DNA of 64,000 bases from NCBI GenBank assembly GCA_003526375.1, contig DPDG01000107.1:70245-134244 (forward strand), read 5' to 3'. The translations under genes and the position numbers were made by a program. The notes beneath the pieces were generated by a model. That model was not told where the DNA came from and ran no database searches. It was given only the letters and a program-made list of their open reading frames with translations. Positions 1 to 8,226 of the stretch are shown here, in pieces. Within the stretch, counting starts at the first letter, position 1; every line of letters begins with the position of its first letter. This stretch comes from Lentisphaeria bacterium (GTDB lineage Bacteria > Verrucomicrobiota > Lentisphaeria > Victivallales > UBA1829).

Positions 1-75
1 GGTTTTCCGTTCACGGAGCATGAATTCATTGCCTATATCTATGAAAACGGAGAAGAAGTCTCTGACCGTCCATGA
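1..75 (+). CDS. C-terminal end of an upstream gene (partial)
   Basis: An open frame enters the window at base 1 and ends at the TGA at 73-75, giving 24 residues (GFPFTEHEFIAY, then a short acidic tail ending in SDRP). Its stop overlaps the ATG of the next gene (ATGA at 72-75), so the two are probably translationally coupled in one operon. Too little is visible to name it. Confidence 0.6.
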   Translation, partial: GFPFTEHEFIAYIYENGEEVSDRP

Positions 76-845
76 ACTATTACGAGCAGCTCGGCATTGC
101 CGTGGACAGTGATTTTACGGCGGTCAAAAAGGCTTATTACAGAAGGGCGAAAGAGTGTCACCCCGACCTTTTCGGCAATGCGCCGGAAAAGGTCGAGGAG
201 TTCAAGCGCCTTGTCATGATTTTCGATACGCTTTCCGATCCGGTCAAGCGGCGCAGTTACGATGAAACGATTCTGGTTGAAAGCCGGATTTCCTATGCTG
301 CGCCGTGCGGTGCAGACTCAATCATGGATACCGGCGCGGACGATACTCTTGAAGAACTTATCGTCGGAAACGATCCGCCAGAGGATACGCGCCTCACGAC
401 CCTGTTTCTGGATTTGGAGAAGACGTTCGTCTTCATGACCTGCCGCGAGGCGAAAAATCTTTATGTTTCAAGGAAATACAGACGTTCGGCGGAGCTTTTC
501 ACCCGGCTTGTCGGCATGGCTCCGTCGAATATTCTTTACCGTGTCTGGCTGGCGCGTTCGCTCGTGCAGATCCGTGAGTATGGGAAGGCGAAAGTCCATT
601 ACAACGCGGCTCTGATTCTGGGAAACCGCCGTATCCCGGTCCAGAAGCTGCGTGGTGTCCGCCGTGAACTGGACGAGTTGTCGCGGCGCCGCTCCCCGCT
701 CCTGCATAAGATCAGGCGTTTCTTCACTCCACCGCAGGAAACGATGATCAAGATGCCGGACGAGCAGATGCTTGAAGACGTCTCCCGCATGATCGAGCGG
801 ATGCTGGACGAGGAGCGCAGACGGAACCGCAAGTCTCTGAAGTGA
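72..845 (+). CDS. J-domain protein with C-terminal TPR-like region
   Basis: This is a 257-residue cytoplasmic protein. Residues 1-65 form a J domain with the HPD motif at residues 30-32, the element that stimulates the ATPase of DnaK-type Hsp70. There is no Gly/Phe region, zinc finger or DnaJ C-terminal domain, so it is not DnaJ itself but a specialised co-chaperone. Residues about 120-200 are helical and TPR-like (AKNLYVSRKYRRSAELFTR, then a second similar helix pair), a common protein-interaction module. The tail is very basic and arginine-rich. The ATG overlaps the stop of the preceding gene, which fixes the start. Client and partner are unknown. The J-domain assignment is firm; the TPR call is by eye. 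Confidence 0.85.
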   Translation: MNYYEQLGIAVDSDFTAVKKAYYRRAKECHPDLFGNAPEKVEEFKRLVMIFDTLSDPVKRRSYDETILVESRISYAAPCGADSIMDTGADDTLEELIVGNDPPEDTRLTTLFLDLEKTFVFMTCREAKNLYVSRKYRRSAELFTRLVGMAPSNILYRVWLARSLVQIREYGKAKVHYNAALILGNRRIPVQKLRGVRRELDELSRRRSPLLHKIRRFFTPPQETMIKMPDEQMLEDVSRMIERMLDEERRRNRKSLK

Positions 846-889
846 GCTCAGACGTTCCGTCCGTATTTTCTCCGGCATGTTTCCCGCCG

Positions 890-1687
890 TTACCAGTTGC
901 CTTCAATTTCCTTGATCTTCAAATTGGTCAGTTTCAGGCTCTTTTCACTGCTTTTGCCTGTCATGATGATGGTCAGACCGGCGCTTGCCGCTCCCTGGAA
1001 CCATTTATTCGGTTCATTTTTATCTGTGAATTCGTTTTGAAGCGTATAGGAGAGAGTCTGCGTCTTTACCGGCAGACGGTACTGATTGATTAACAGTTTG
1101 CCGTCATTGAAAAACATCTGCCGGAGAGCGGTGCCTGCCGGATATTTTCCGCCCCACGGTTGTTTCAGGCTTACTTCCCAATATCCTTCCTTTGGAGTGA
1201 TTGCAGTGATGCCTTTCCGCGCCATATAGAGATGCTGATTCGGTAACTCTCCGCCTTTCCCGACCGCGATTGATTGCCCCTTTTTCCATTTTGAAGCGTC
1301 TTTGACTTTCAGCAATGTTTCATTTCCTGTTGTCGCTTCCGCCAGTTCCGTACCGGTCTCCGGCACGATATGAAACTGATCTGTGTAGATCAGCCGTCCG
1401 GAGGAGTCGTTAAAATAAAGTTTGGCCATATAGGTGTCGCTGGATTCTATTGTGCCTTCGATTCTCAGCATTTTTTCCTTGTTGAACTGGAGGCGGTGAG
1501 TCAAATAACATACGGGACTGTTGGTTGTCAATGTAAGTGAACCGTCTTCATTCTTCTGAAATTTCGCTTCGCAGCCTTTTTTGATGTTGGCAAGTTTCCA
1601 GTTTTCCTGAAGTGTCAGATCTGTATCCGCCGCGGAGACGAACAGGGAGGCTGCCAATGCAATTCCGGTGAAAAGTTTTTTCTTCAT
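890..1687 (-). CDS. Secreted beta-rich protein, paralogue of two others in this window
   Basis: This 265-residue protein has a signal peptide (MKKKLFTGIALAASLFVSAA). The rest is beta-rich and resembles a carbohydrate-binding jelly roll, though I recognise no named family. It is a distant relative of the proteins at 36006-36806 and 42014-42811. They share order and local motifs: a KMLRIEGTIES-like strand, LYFNDSSGRLIYTD, a VKDASKWKKGQ motif, and a C-terminal strand ending in LTNLKIKEI. The ATG is preceded by an AAAGGG ribosome site. It is the last gene of a minus-strand operon with a LacI regulator, a pseudopilin and a DUF4838 protein, 45 nt after the latter. A role in binding or presenting glycans at the cell surface is inferred from context only. 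Confidence 0.7.
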   Translation of the reverse strand: MKKKLFTGIALAASLFVSAADTDLTLQENWKLANIKKGCEAKFQKNEDGSLTLTTNSPVCYLTHRLQFNKEKMLRIEGTIESSDTYMAKLYFNDSSGRLIYTDQFHIVPETGTELAEATTGNETLLKVKDASKWKKGQSIAVGKGGELPNQHLYMARKGITAITPKEGYWEVSLKQPWGGKYPAGTALRQMFFNDGKLLINQYRLPVKTQTLSYTLQNEFTDKNEPNKWFQGAASAGLTIIMTGKSSEKSLKLTNLKIKEIEGNW

Positions 1688-1732
1688 AATGAACCCTTTC
1701 TGTTTTCTTATGGTAATTTATAATGGGAAATA

Positions 1733-4051
1733 TCATTTTGTGGTGTCGATCAGGAAAATCCGGTCACAGTACATCCGGTCTTTTCCGTCTTTTGTCCCAA
1801 TGCCGAAAGAAGGCCCGGTGAATTTCAGGGATGCCCATATTTCAAATTCCCGGAATTCGTCTCCTTCCGGATAATAGGGGTCCAGCGGGACTGTGACTCC
1901 CCACCATGAGTCGAAGGCAAGGAGTCCGCCGCGCGGGATCGACGTCCTTGCGACGCGGTAAAGTTCATATTTTCCCGGTGTGCATTTCGAAGCGTCAATC
2001 GTCCCGTGGAACAGGTTTTTCTTCTGGGCATTGTCGTAGAAGTCAAACCCGACTTTCTTTGCGGATTGTTTCATCTGCCCGTCCCGGAACGGCTGGGTTT
2101 TTGCTTCGCCGCAGGCGGCGTCCGGATCGGGCTGATTATGATAGCCGCCGCACTGCGGAATCTGAATTGCCTTGCCCGGAGGCATTTCTGCAAATTGCTG
2201 CGGGAGCGGCTTGTTCAGCGCCTTGCAGATAAGATAAGCCGTTTCCGCACGTTGTCTCATATTGAATCTCTTGTATCGTCCGGGAAGTTCCGTCTTCCTC
2301 ATTCGTGCAATGATGGACTCCGGGGTATATTCGCATTGCGGATATTCAGCTCTGATCTGTCTCCAATGGTTCAGGGACAGCATGTCGACATCCCAGCGGG
2401 CGAGAGACAGATTCTTTCGTTCAAACGGTTTGCCCTCCAGTTTCTTCTCAAGGGCGTCGAACATTTTCTGCCAGCGGATGAGCCGTTCCGGGGTATAGTT
2501 CAGGATGTTTGCCCCCGGTTCGTTCAGACCGACAGGTTTTTTGGGTTCCAGCCAGACTTCCTCCAGCTCCTTCACATAGGCGGTCATTTCAGGCGCGGCG
2601 TCTCCATACATGTGCCGGTTGTATTCTTCGACCATCTTCCACGGGTCCTGATATGGATCGATCATCAGCCGCAGCATCAGATATTCCTGCATCGGATACA
2701 TTCCCGGAGCGCTCAGTCCGCAGACTCCGACCCCGCGGACTCCGTTCTCATACATCAGCTTCATATCTCTCGAGAGTCGTTCCACCAGCCCGAACGGAGC
2801 GGAATCAATGCAGATGTAATACCAGTATGTGATCTGTCCGGCGATCCGGCTCCATTTCTTGAGATTGTTCAGCGTTCCGACATTGCGTTCGCCGTCAAGA
2901 CATTGTCCCTGGTCGTCATCGACCGGAGCAAAATCGCAGATCCAGTTGTCCGGCATTTTTTCCACATTCCGGGGAGGGATTTCTGTCTGTTTCTTCCGGT
3001 ATGCCAGGGTCGAAATCCGGATTCCGGGAAGCTCTTCTGCAACGGCGGCGCAAAGTTCCGGCAGGTAATCATGAAGCGCGCCCGCCGGGGTGCCGTATTT
3101 CTTTTCCAGAGCGATGCAATCTTTGCAGAAGCAGAAAGAACCCGGCACGTCGTTGGCGCCGATCGTCAGATACCCCTGTCCGCCCATGCGGCGACCGCGC
3201 TCAATGACACGTCTCGTGAATTCCTTGCGCAGTTCTCTGTTGGAGAAACAGAGCTGAAGACGATTGGTGCGTTTGCCGTTCCGGTCCAGGCTGAAATATT
3301 CCGGATTGCTTTCAAAATAATTTTTCGGGCGGTCCCACTTGTAATAGTTGACATACCTTTGATCCGGGATATACAGGAAAAAGCCGTGTCCCCCGTCCAG
3401 GCTCGGGCAGTCGTCTTTGATCAGTCCTTTGAGTTTGGACTGTTTCGAGTTGCGGTGATTGGCATTCCCGCTGTTCCGGTAGATGTAAAGCGCCGCATCC
3501 GGATTGTACAGATACAGCATATACGCATGCCGGAACAGAGGAAAGGCGATTTTTCTGTGAAGTTCCCTCCCGCTGGTCGTGAGATTCCTGTACCGTGGGA
3601 TTCGCTCTCCACCCGGAAAAGGATTGAAACAGCGGTATCCCAATTCCTCTTCCAGAAAGTGATAGACACCGTATGCCGTTCCGTGGTTTCCTCCGCCGAC
3701 AATTGCCAGAGAATCCCCTTTTTCCATGGCAATGGATTCCAGATTGGACAGTTTTTCCGTTTTTTCCTTTCCGAAGATTTCGCGCATTTCAGGGGAGTCC
3801 CCGATGAAAATGCGTTTGGGAGCGGCGGCTGCCTCCTTCGAACCCGATTTCACCCGGGGGAACTCCACGCCCGTGGATTTCTGCATGAGTTCTGTGAATT
3901 CTCCTGCCGCAAAGCGGTCATAGAGACCGTTTTCCCCGATCACGACGACATAGTCCGTCTTTCCGTCTTTGACCAGTTCCAATGCCGACAATGGAAGCAG
4001 TGCGGACAGGAGCATGGCGCCTGCCGCTGTCATTTCCCAGATTTTTTTCAT
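1733..4051 (-). CDS. Secreted DUF4838 / alpha-glucuronidase-like glycoside hydrolase
   Basis: This 772-residue protein has a signal peptide (about residues 1-24, ending near LSALE). The N-terminal third resembles the GH67-type N-terminal domain, including GGGNHGTAYGVYHFLEEELG and the following aromatic stretch. The large central region fits the DUF4838 family: a TIM-barrel-like segment with conserved Trp/Tyr and acidic clusters such as CFCKDCIALEKKYG and the WYYICID segment. The C-terminal ~120 residues look like a beta-sandwich. DUF4838 proteins are abundant in Bacteroidota and PVC polysaccharide loci and are thought to be glycosidases; substrate is unknown. It lies 17 nt after a pseudopilin gene in the LacI-led operon. 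Family call is good, catalytic function inferred. Confidence 0.8.
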   Translation of the reverse strand: MKKIWEMTAAGAMLLSALLPLSALELVKDGKTDYVVVIGENGLYDRFAAGEFTELMQKSTGVEFPRVKSGSKEAAAAPKRIFIGDSPEMREIFGKEKTEKLSNLESIAMEKGDSLAIVGGGNHGTAYGVYHFLEEELGYRCFNPFPGGERIPRYRNLTTSGRELHRKIAFPLFRHAYMLYLYNPDAALYIYRNSGNANHRNSKQSKLKGLIKDDCPSLDGGHGFFLYIPDQRYVNYYKWDRPKNYFESNPEYFSLDRNGKRTNRLQLCFSNRELRKEFTRRVIERGRRMGGQGYLTIGANDVPGSFCFCKDCIALEKKYGTPAGALHDYLPELCAAVAEELPGIRISTLAYRKKQTEIPPRNVEKMPDNWICDFAPVDDDQGQCLDGERNVGTLNNLKKWSRIAGQITYWYYICIDSAPFGLVERLSRDMKLMYENGVRGVGVCGLSAPGMYPMQEYLMLRLMIDPYQDPWKMVEEYNRHMYGDAAPEMTAYVKELEEVWLEPKKPVGLNEPGANILNYTPERLIRWQKMFDALEKKLEGKPFERKNLSLARWDVDMLSLNHWRQIRAEYPQCEYTPESIIARMRKTELPGRYKRFNMRQRAETAYLICKALNKPLPQQFAEMPPGKAIQIPQCGGYHNQPDPDAACGEAKTQPFRDGQMKQSAKKVGFDFYDNAQKKNLFHGTIDASKCTPGKYELYRVARTSIPRGGLLAFDSWWGVTVPLDPYYPEGDEFREFEIWASLKFTGPSFGIGTKDGKDRMYCDRIFLIDTTK

Positions 4052-4068
4052 TGATGATTTTCCTTATT

Positions 4069-4743
4069 TTAATAATACCACATTTTGTGTGACCGATAAA
4101 TTCCCTCATAGCAGAGCCCGCGCATAAGTTCCGGTTCACGGTATTTGCCGACGTTTCCGGCAATCATTCCCACATTGACGCTGCGGCTGTGGCGTGACAG
4201 ACCCCACTGAACCGGCTGACCGTCTGAGAACTTAATGACCATATAGGGGTAAGAACAATTCATTTGAACCATAGTTCCCCCGGTGCTGAATGGTGAAATG
4301 CAGAACTCAATATCTTCATTTGTCTTGCCGTCGCCCAAATATGGAACTCTGCCTGGACTGCGGATGCTTGACAGTTTACGTGGCGGTTTTGTATAATACC
4401 CGAGCCCGTCATTGTAGCAGTATGACGTAACTCTGGGGGTTTTGTCAAGCGGACAGACCAGAACCTTGTCTCCTGCTTTTCCCAGATATTCCTTTTTCCG
4501 GAGACGGTCAAACCATTTTGTATAATCAATGGTGCTGGTGCGCGCCTCCAGTATCCACTCGTTGCTGTCCTGCAGATAGGTGTTGCAGCTTAATACAATT
4601 TGTTTCAAATTATTGGTGCAGCTTGTATTGTATGCCGCCTGTCTCGCCTTGTGCAATGCGGGTAAAAGCAGCGCCGCAAGAATGGCAATGATCGATATAA
4701 CGATTAAAAGTTCTATTAATGTAAATATGCCTCTTTTCATCAT
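4069..4743 (-). CDS. Prepilin-type (pseudopilin-like) protein
   Basis: This 224-residue protein starts at the ATG at 4743, chosen because GGAGGAG lies 7 nt upstream; a longer frame would run into the neighbouring lacI gene. The N-terminus [17 protein letters not shown] continues as a hydrophobic helix, the class III prepilin signature. The residue before Phe is Ile, with Gly one position earlier, so the usual Gly(-1) is displaced. The C-terminal H-X9-DG motif of this family is degenerate here (His, nine residues, then AG). Such proteins are processed by a prepilin peptidase and associate with type II secretion or pilus-like assemblies. It sits between a LacI regulator and a DUF4838 glycosidase, suggesting a role in glycan capture or export; that is inference. 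Confidence 0.85.
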   Translation of the reverse strand: MMKRGIFTLIELLIVISIIAILAALLLPALHKARQAAYNTSCTNNLKQIVLSCNTYLQDSNEWILEARTSTIDYTKWFDRLRKKEYLGKAGDKVLVCPLDKTPRVTSYCYNDGLGYYTKPPRKLSSIRSPGRVPYLGDGKTNEDIEFCISPFSTGGTMVQMNCSYPYMVIKFSDGQPVQWGLSRHSRSVNVGMIAGNVGKYREPELMRGLCYEGIYRSHKMWYY

Positions 4744-4789
4744 AAACTCCTCCGTTCCTGTTTTATACGGCAATGCGGCATGTCGCTTT

Positions 4790-5845
4790 TCATTTTGCGT
4801 CTCCGATCGTTCCGCCATCCGTCAGGACCGGTCGCAGCAGATTTTCATAACAGCGGATTTTTTTGCCTGCAATCTGTTCCTGCAGAATATCCAGCGACAT
4901 ATCAATCAGTTGTTCGCGGTCGGAAAAAATGCAGGATACATTCGCCGGGGGAGTGAATCCCAGAGAATGCCCCGCCAGGGAAACATCCTCCGGAACCCGG
5001 ATTCCCAGTTCCGCAAATTCTTTCATCAGGGAGAGATGGTAGTAAATATGTGTCCCGACAATTGCCGTGATTTTGCGTTCCCGGATTGCCGGAGCCATGT
5101 GCAAAGCATACTCGTGCATCTTCATATCATGATTTTTCAACGAGATTGAATCCACCAGACTGTAATCGGGAACAATCTCCACTCCCGCCAGGCGTGCGGC
5201 ATTTTCAATCGCTTCCCTGATCTGGGATTCCGGTGATGTGAAAGTCGCCTCCAGAAGATAGGTGGAACAGACAAGGGCGATGCGTCTGTGCCCTCTCTTT
5301 TTCAGTTCGCCCATGAGTGTCAGGAAGCCATAGCGATGATCGATGTTCACCATCGGGACGTCCACGAAATCCATTGAAAAAGGCACATCCATCAGAACCA
5401 CCGGCACTTTTGCCTTGACCGTATTTACGATTTCAAGATGGGGCGTTCCGATGATCGCGCCGTCAATGAGGTCGTTCAGGAGAGGCGGGCACTGGAATCC
5501 CGCCTGTTTGTAGTAACAGTAGGGAATGGCGAAAAGATTCCGCGCACGCGCCTGCCATGAAAGACGGTAGACATCCGTCTCCTGGTTCCTGTCATGGAAA
5601 GGAACCACATTCGACATGTGAACGATGTGCATGATGAGTCCGGTTCTGACCCGTTCGCCGGAAGCGCCGGAACGGAGTCCGCGCGCCGAAGCGCTCGGCA
5701 TATAGTTCAGCCTGTTTGCGACTTCCCAGACATGCTTCGTCGTCTTTTCGGAGAAACGTGTCTCGCCGTTCAGCACTCCGCTGACTGTCGCCAGACTCAT
5801 TCCCGCATGTTGCGCCACATCTTTTATCGTAATTCTTTTTGTCAT
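4790..5845 (-). CDS. LacI-family transcriptional regulator
   Basis: This 351-residue protein has an N-terminal LacI helix-turn-helix ([22 protein letters not shown], residues 6-27) and hinge helix, then a periplasmic-binding-protein-like effector domain (residues 65-345). It leads the minus-strand operon with a pseudopilin (46 nt downstream), a DUF4838 protein and a secreted protein. A near-consensus promoter sits upstream at 5888-5916. LacI-like half-sites (GAAACGTTAT, GAAATGTTTA) lie between it and the start codon, so autoregulation is likely. The ligand is presumably a sugar released from the operon's glycan, which cannot be read from sequence. Confidence 0.95.
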   Translation of the reverse strand: MTKRITIKDVAQHAGMSLATVSGVLNGETRFSEKTTKHVWEVANRLNYMPSASARGLRSGASGERVRTGLIMHIVHMSNVVPFHDRNQETDVYRLSWQARARNLFAIPYCYYKQAGFQCPPLLNDLIDGAIIGTPHLEIVNTVKAKVPVVLMDVPFSMDFVDVPMVNIDHRYGFLTLMGELKKRGHRRIALVCSTYLLEATFTSPESQIREAIENAARLAGVEIVPDYSLVDSISLKNHDMKMHEYALHMAPAIRERKITAIVGTHIYYHLSLMKEFAELGIRVPEDVSLAGHSLGFTPPANVSCIFSDREQLIDMSLDILQEQIAGKKIRCYENLLRPVLTDGGTIGDAK

Positions 5846-5858
5846 TTCATGAACTTTT

Positions 5859-5884
5859 TTGAAATGTTTATTTGAAACGTTATA
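5859..5884. promoter_or_regulatory. Candidate LacI operator(s)
   Basis: Two AT-rich elements, GAAATGTTTA and GAAACGTTAT, lie between the predicted -10 box and the start of the minus-strand lacI gene. Each carries the ACGTT/ATGTT core typical of LacI-family operators. Binding here would block transcription of the regulator and its operon. Motif-based inference. Confidence 0.4.
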
Positions 5885-5887
5885 CTA

Positions 5888-5916
5888 ATTATAATCGAAA
5901 AAAGAAAAATTGTCAA
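5888..5916 (-). promoter_or_regulatory. Sigma70-type promoter for the LacI/pseudopilin/DUF4838 operon
   Basis: On the minus strand TTGACA (5916-5911) and TATAAT (5893-5888) are both perfect and separated by 17 nt. The region from 5846 to 6031 otherwise shows no convincing gene. Confidence 0.75.
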
Positions 5917-6031
5917 GAGGGTAAAATGAAAAAATATGGATTTTTCAGAAAAATGAAAAAATTCCGGGTGTGCTTCCATCACGGCAGTTCATTTCCGGTT
6001 TCCGGATCGGACGGTGTCTTTTCACGGGGTG

Positions 6032-7042
6032 TCAGGAGCGGCCGGCGGTTATGATGGAGCCGCGTGGAAAGAATTGTTCCGTAAAGACGACAGGTTCCGG
6101 AATGCTGTCCGGATGTTCGATCATTTCGAACAGTGTTTCAACCGCCATGACGCCCAACTTCTTATAGTCGAAAGAAACGGTTGCCAGAGGCGGTTCCGAA
6201 CCGCGTGAATAAAACACGTCGCCATGGCTTACGATGGCGAGATCCTGCGGCACATGCAGTCCTAGCTGTTGAGTCGCCCGCAGAACTCCCTGCGCCTGTG
6301 CATCGGTCCGGGCGATGATCGCATCCGGGCGCGGCGATGCCAGCAGCATACGGAGCGCGGCGTCACGCGCCTGCTCCGTATCTTCTTCCGTGAAAGCACA
6401 GAAATCCGGATTGAATTGGAACCCGTGCCCCGGCAGGGCATCCCGCCAGAAATGATAAAAAGGATCTTCGTCATGACGTGCCAGAAACGCGAGGCGCCGC
6501 CTGCCGGTCTGCTTCAGGCAGCGGAAAACTTCCGTGTAGGCGGGTTCGCAGTTCACGGAAATGGAAACTGCATTTTTCATGCGCCCGAGTCCGCGCGTAT
6601 CGATGTAAACGCAAGGCGCATAGGGAGCGGCGAGCGTTTCAAAATCCTTTTCCGTGAGGGACCCGGCGATAATGATGGAACCGTCGATGGAATGCGCCAT
6701 GACGCGGTTGCGCAACGAAGCATAACGGTCGTTTTCACCGGTATGGCAGAGGTCCAGCAGGAGATCATAGCCGCGTTCACGCAGGAGACGGCAGAAATTG
6801 CGCGTGACTTCCAACTGGTAAGGATCGGCAAGAGTATCACTGGAATCGGAAAAGAAAGCGATCAGATTCGTTTTGCTGCTGACAAGACGCCGCGCATTGG
6901 TGTTCGGAACATATCCCCATTCATTCATTTTTTCAAGAATCAGCTGTTTTGTCGCCGCCTTGACCGGACGTTTCCCGTTCAACGCATGAGAGACCGTCGT
7001 TGTCGATACTCCCAGCCGTTTTGCGAATTCCCTGATGTCCAT
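6032..7042 (-). CDS. LacI-family transcriptional regulator
   Basis: This 336-residue protein has an N-terminal helix-turn-helix (MDIREFAKRLGVSTTTVSHA, residues 1-20), hinge, and type 1 periplasmic-binding-like effector domain. It faces the pseudopilin gene at 7244. The shared intergenic region holds two AAACGTTTT-type operators, at 7068-7080 and 7159-7170. The second lies within the spacer of the strong promoter reading toward the pseudopilin and glycosidases, so this regulator probably represses both itself and that operon. No clear ribosome site is visible before the ATG at 7042. Confidence 0.95.
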   Translation of the reverse strand: MDIREFAKRLGVSTTTVSHALNGKRPVKAATKQLILEKMNEWGYVPNTNARRLVSSKTNLIAFFSDSSDTLADPYQLEVTRNFCRLLRERGYDLLLDLCHTGENDRYASLRNRVMAHSIDGSIIIAGSLTEKDFETLAAPYAPCVYIDTRGLGRMKNAVSISVNCEPAYTEVFRCLKQTGRRRLAFLARHDEDPFYHFWRDALPGHGFQFNPDFCAFTEEDTEQARDAALRMLLASPRPDAIIARTDAQAQGVLRATQQLGLHVPQDLAIVSHGDVFYSRGSEPPLATVSFDYKKLGVMAVETLFEMIEHPDSIPEPVVFTEQFFPRGSIITAGRS

Positions 7043-7067
7043 GTTTTCTGATCCGTCACTCTATATT

Positions 7068-7080
7068 TATAAACGTTTTG
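7068..7080. promoter_or_regulatory. Candidate LacI operator near the lacI start
   Basis: TATAAACGTTTTG lies 25 nt upstream of the minus-strand lacI start and matches the core of the palindrome at 7159-7170. Likely an autoregulatory site. Confidence 0.5.
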
Positions 7081-7154
7081 CTTATTAAAGATGATGCTTT
7101 TTCCGGAAAAATCAAGTATTGAAAAGAAAAAATGGATTTTTTTATTTTCAGATA

Positions 7155-7183
7155 TTGACAAAACGTTTTGCATAGATTATAAT
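7155..7183 (+). promoter_or_regulatory. Promoter with embedded LacI operator, for the pseudopilin/glycosidase operon
   Basis: TTGACA at 7155-7160 and TATAAT at 7178-7183 are both perfect with a 17-nt spacer. The spacer overlaps the perfect 12-bp palindrome CAAAACGTTTTG at 7159-7170, the classic LacI/GalR operator shape. A repressor there would occlude RNA polymerase directly. Together with the matching site at 7068 it could support cooperative binding or looping. Confidence 0.8.
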
Positions 7184-7243
7184 ATAAACAGCGGAAAGAT
7201 CAGCCAAAAACATTTCCAACAATAAAAACGGGAGGCATATCAA

Positions 7244-8089
7244 ATGAAATCTTCGGAAAACGGGAGCTGGGCAAGAGGGAGGAAAATGGGGAAAAATCTG
7301 TTTCATTCTGTATTTTCATTCCATTTTCCGGATTCTTCCATTCGCAGATTCAAGACTTTCACCCTTATAGAGCTCTTGATCGTGATTGCGATCATCGCCA
7401 TCCTTGCGGGTATGCTCCTGCCTGCCTTGAACAAGGCGAGGTCAAAGGCTGTTGAAATCAGCTGTGCTTCACAGCAAAAACAGCTTGGGCTGGGGCTGGT
7501 TCAGTATTCAGATGATTACAATGGGTGGGCGCTTGCGGCACGTCTCAAACCATATGCCTGGTTTTATTATCTTCATACAGGCAAATATATCACGGGAGCT
7601 AAAATGTTTTCATGTCCCGGCGAGTATTTGCTGGATCAGGAAAACAATGCAGATTGGTTGACAGGCAATAATTCCAAGAGATTTCCCGGCGTATCAACTT
7701 GGAAACTGTTTACATATGGGATGAATCGTTTCGGCTGGGGATATTGGGAAGGAGAATGGTCTCCCGGACCGCAACAGAAACTTACAAGTATTCTGCGTCT
7801 GAATCCATCACAACTGGTCACGATTGCGGATTCTCTGCCTTATTTACCGCAGTACTCCGCCTATCGCCAGGACCAGTATTCTTTTATTATTTATAGAAAA
7901 GCAAATGTATACCCTCTTTATATCAGCGGAGAGAAAAATTATCCGGCTTCAGCAAGGCATAATCGGAATACAAACACTCTTTTTGGAGATGGACATGTAC
8001 AATCTCTGTCAACGCCGGAATTTCGGGATTGGAATAAATATTGGAATGTGGAAATTGAGGGAGGAAGACCTATAGTCAAGAAATGGTGA
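7244..8089 (+). CDS. Prepilin-type protein with H-X9-DG motif and long leader
   Basis: This 281-residue protein starts at the ATG at 7244, supported by GGGAGG 9 nt upstream. The prepilin helix ([18 protein letters not shown]) begins near residue 40, so the leader is far longer than the usual 5-15 residues, and Thr rather than Gly precedes Phe. The C-terminal part has the H-X9-DG motif (His at RHNRN, DG at FGDGH), typical of pseudopilin-like proteins amplified in Lentisphaerota and Planctomycetota. It is first in an operon with two glycosidase-like genes, under a LacI-controlled promoter. Codon use is AT-richer than in most neighbours. Confidence 0.85.
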   Translation: MKSSENGSWARGRKMGKNLFHSVFSFHFPDSSIRRFKTFTLIELLIVIAIIAILAGMLLPALNKARSKAVEISCASQQKQLGLGLVQYSDDYNGWALAARLKPYAWFYYLHTGKYITGAKMFSCPGEYLLDQENNADWLTGNNSKRFPGVSTWKLFTYGMNRFGWGYWEGEWSPGPQQKLTSILRLNPSQLVTIADSLPYLPQYSAYRQDQYSFIIYRKANVYPLYISGEKNYPASARHNRNTNTLFGDGHVQSLSTPEFRDWNKYWNVEIEGGRPIVKKW

Positions 8090-8109
8090 TTCTGAGGATA
8101 CTATAGATT

Positions 8110-8177
8110 CGGCAATTAAATAGCTTGCATTGAACTTTCCGGAACTAACACGAATTATGCAATTTATTTAATTGCCG
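8110..8177. repeat. 13-bp inverted repeat between pseudopilin and glycosidase genes
   Basis: CGGCAATTAAATA (8110-8122) and its exact reverse complement (8165-8177) are separated by 42 nt. They could form a stem-loop in the operon mRNA. No T-run follows, so a terminator is unlikely; an mRNA-processing or stability element is possible. Confidence 0.5.
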
Positions 8178-8226
8178 CAACAATATAAAAATTATCAGTC
8201 AACAGAAGATAAAGAAAGGCTTAAAA

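Noticed and set aside
2006..4054. 682-residue open frame on the plus strand
   Set aside because: It lies wholly antisense to the DUF4838 gene, with no ribosome site and no recognisable domain. Long antisense frames recur under several GC-biased genes here (also 13104-14021 and 20692-21900).
5872..6054. 60-residue basic open frame between the two lacI genes
   Set aside because: It overlaps the minus-strand promoter and is rich in Lys and Asn because of local AT content; no support for a gene.
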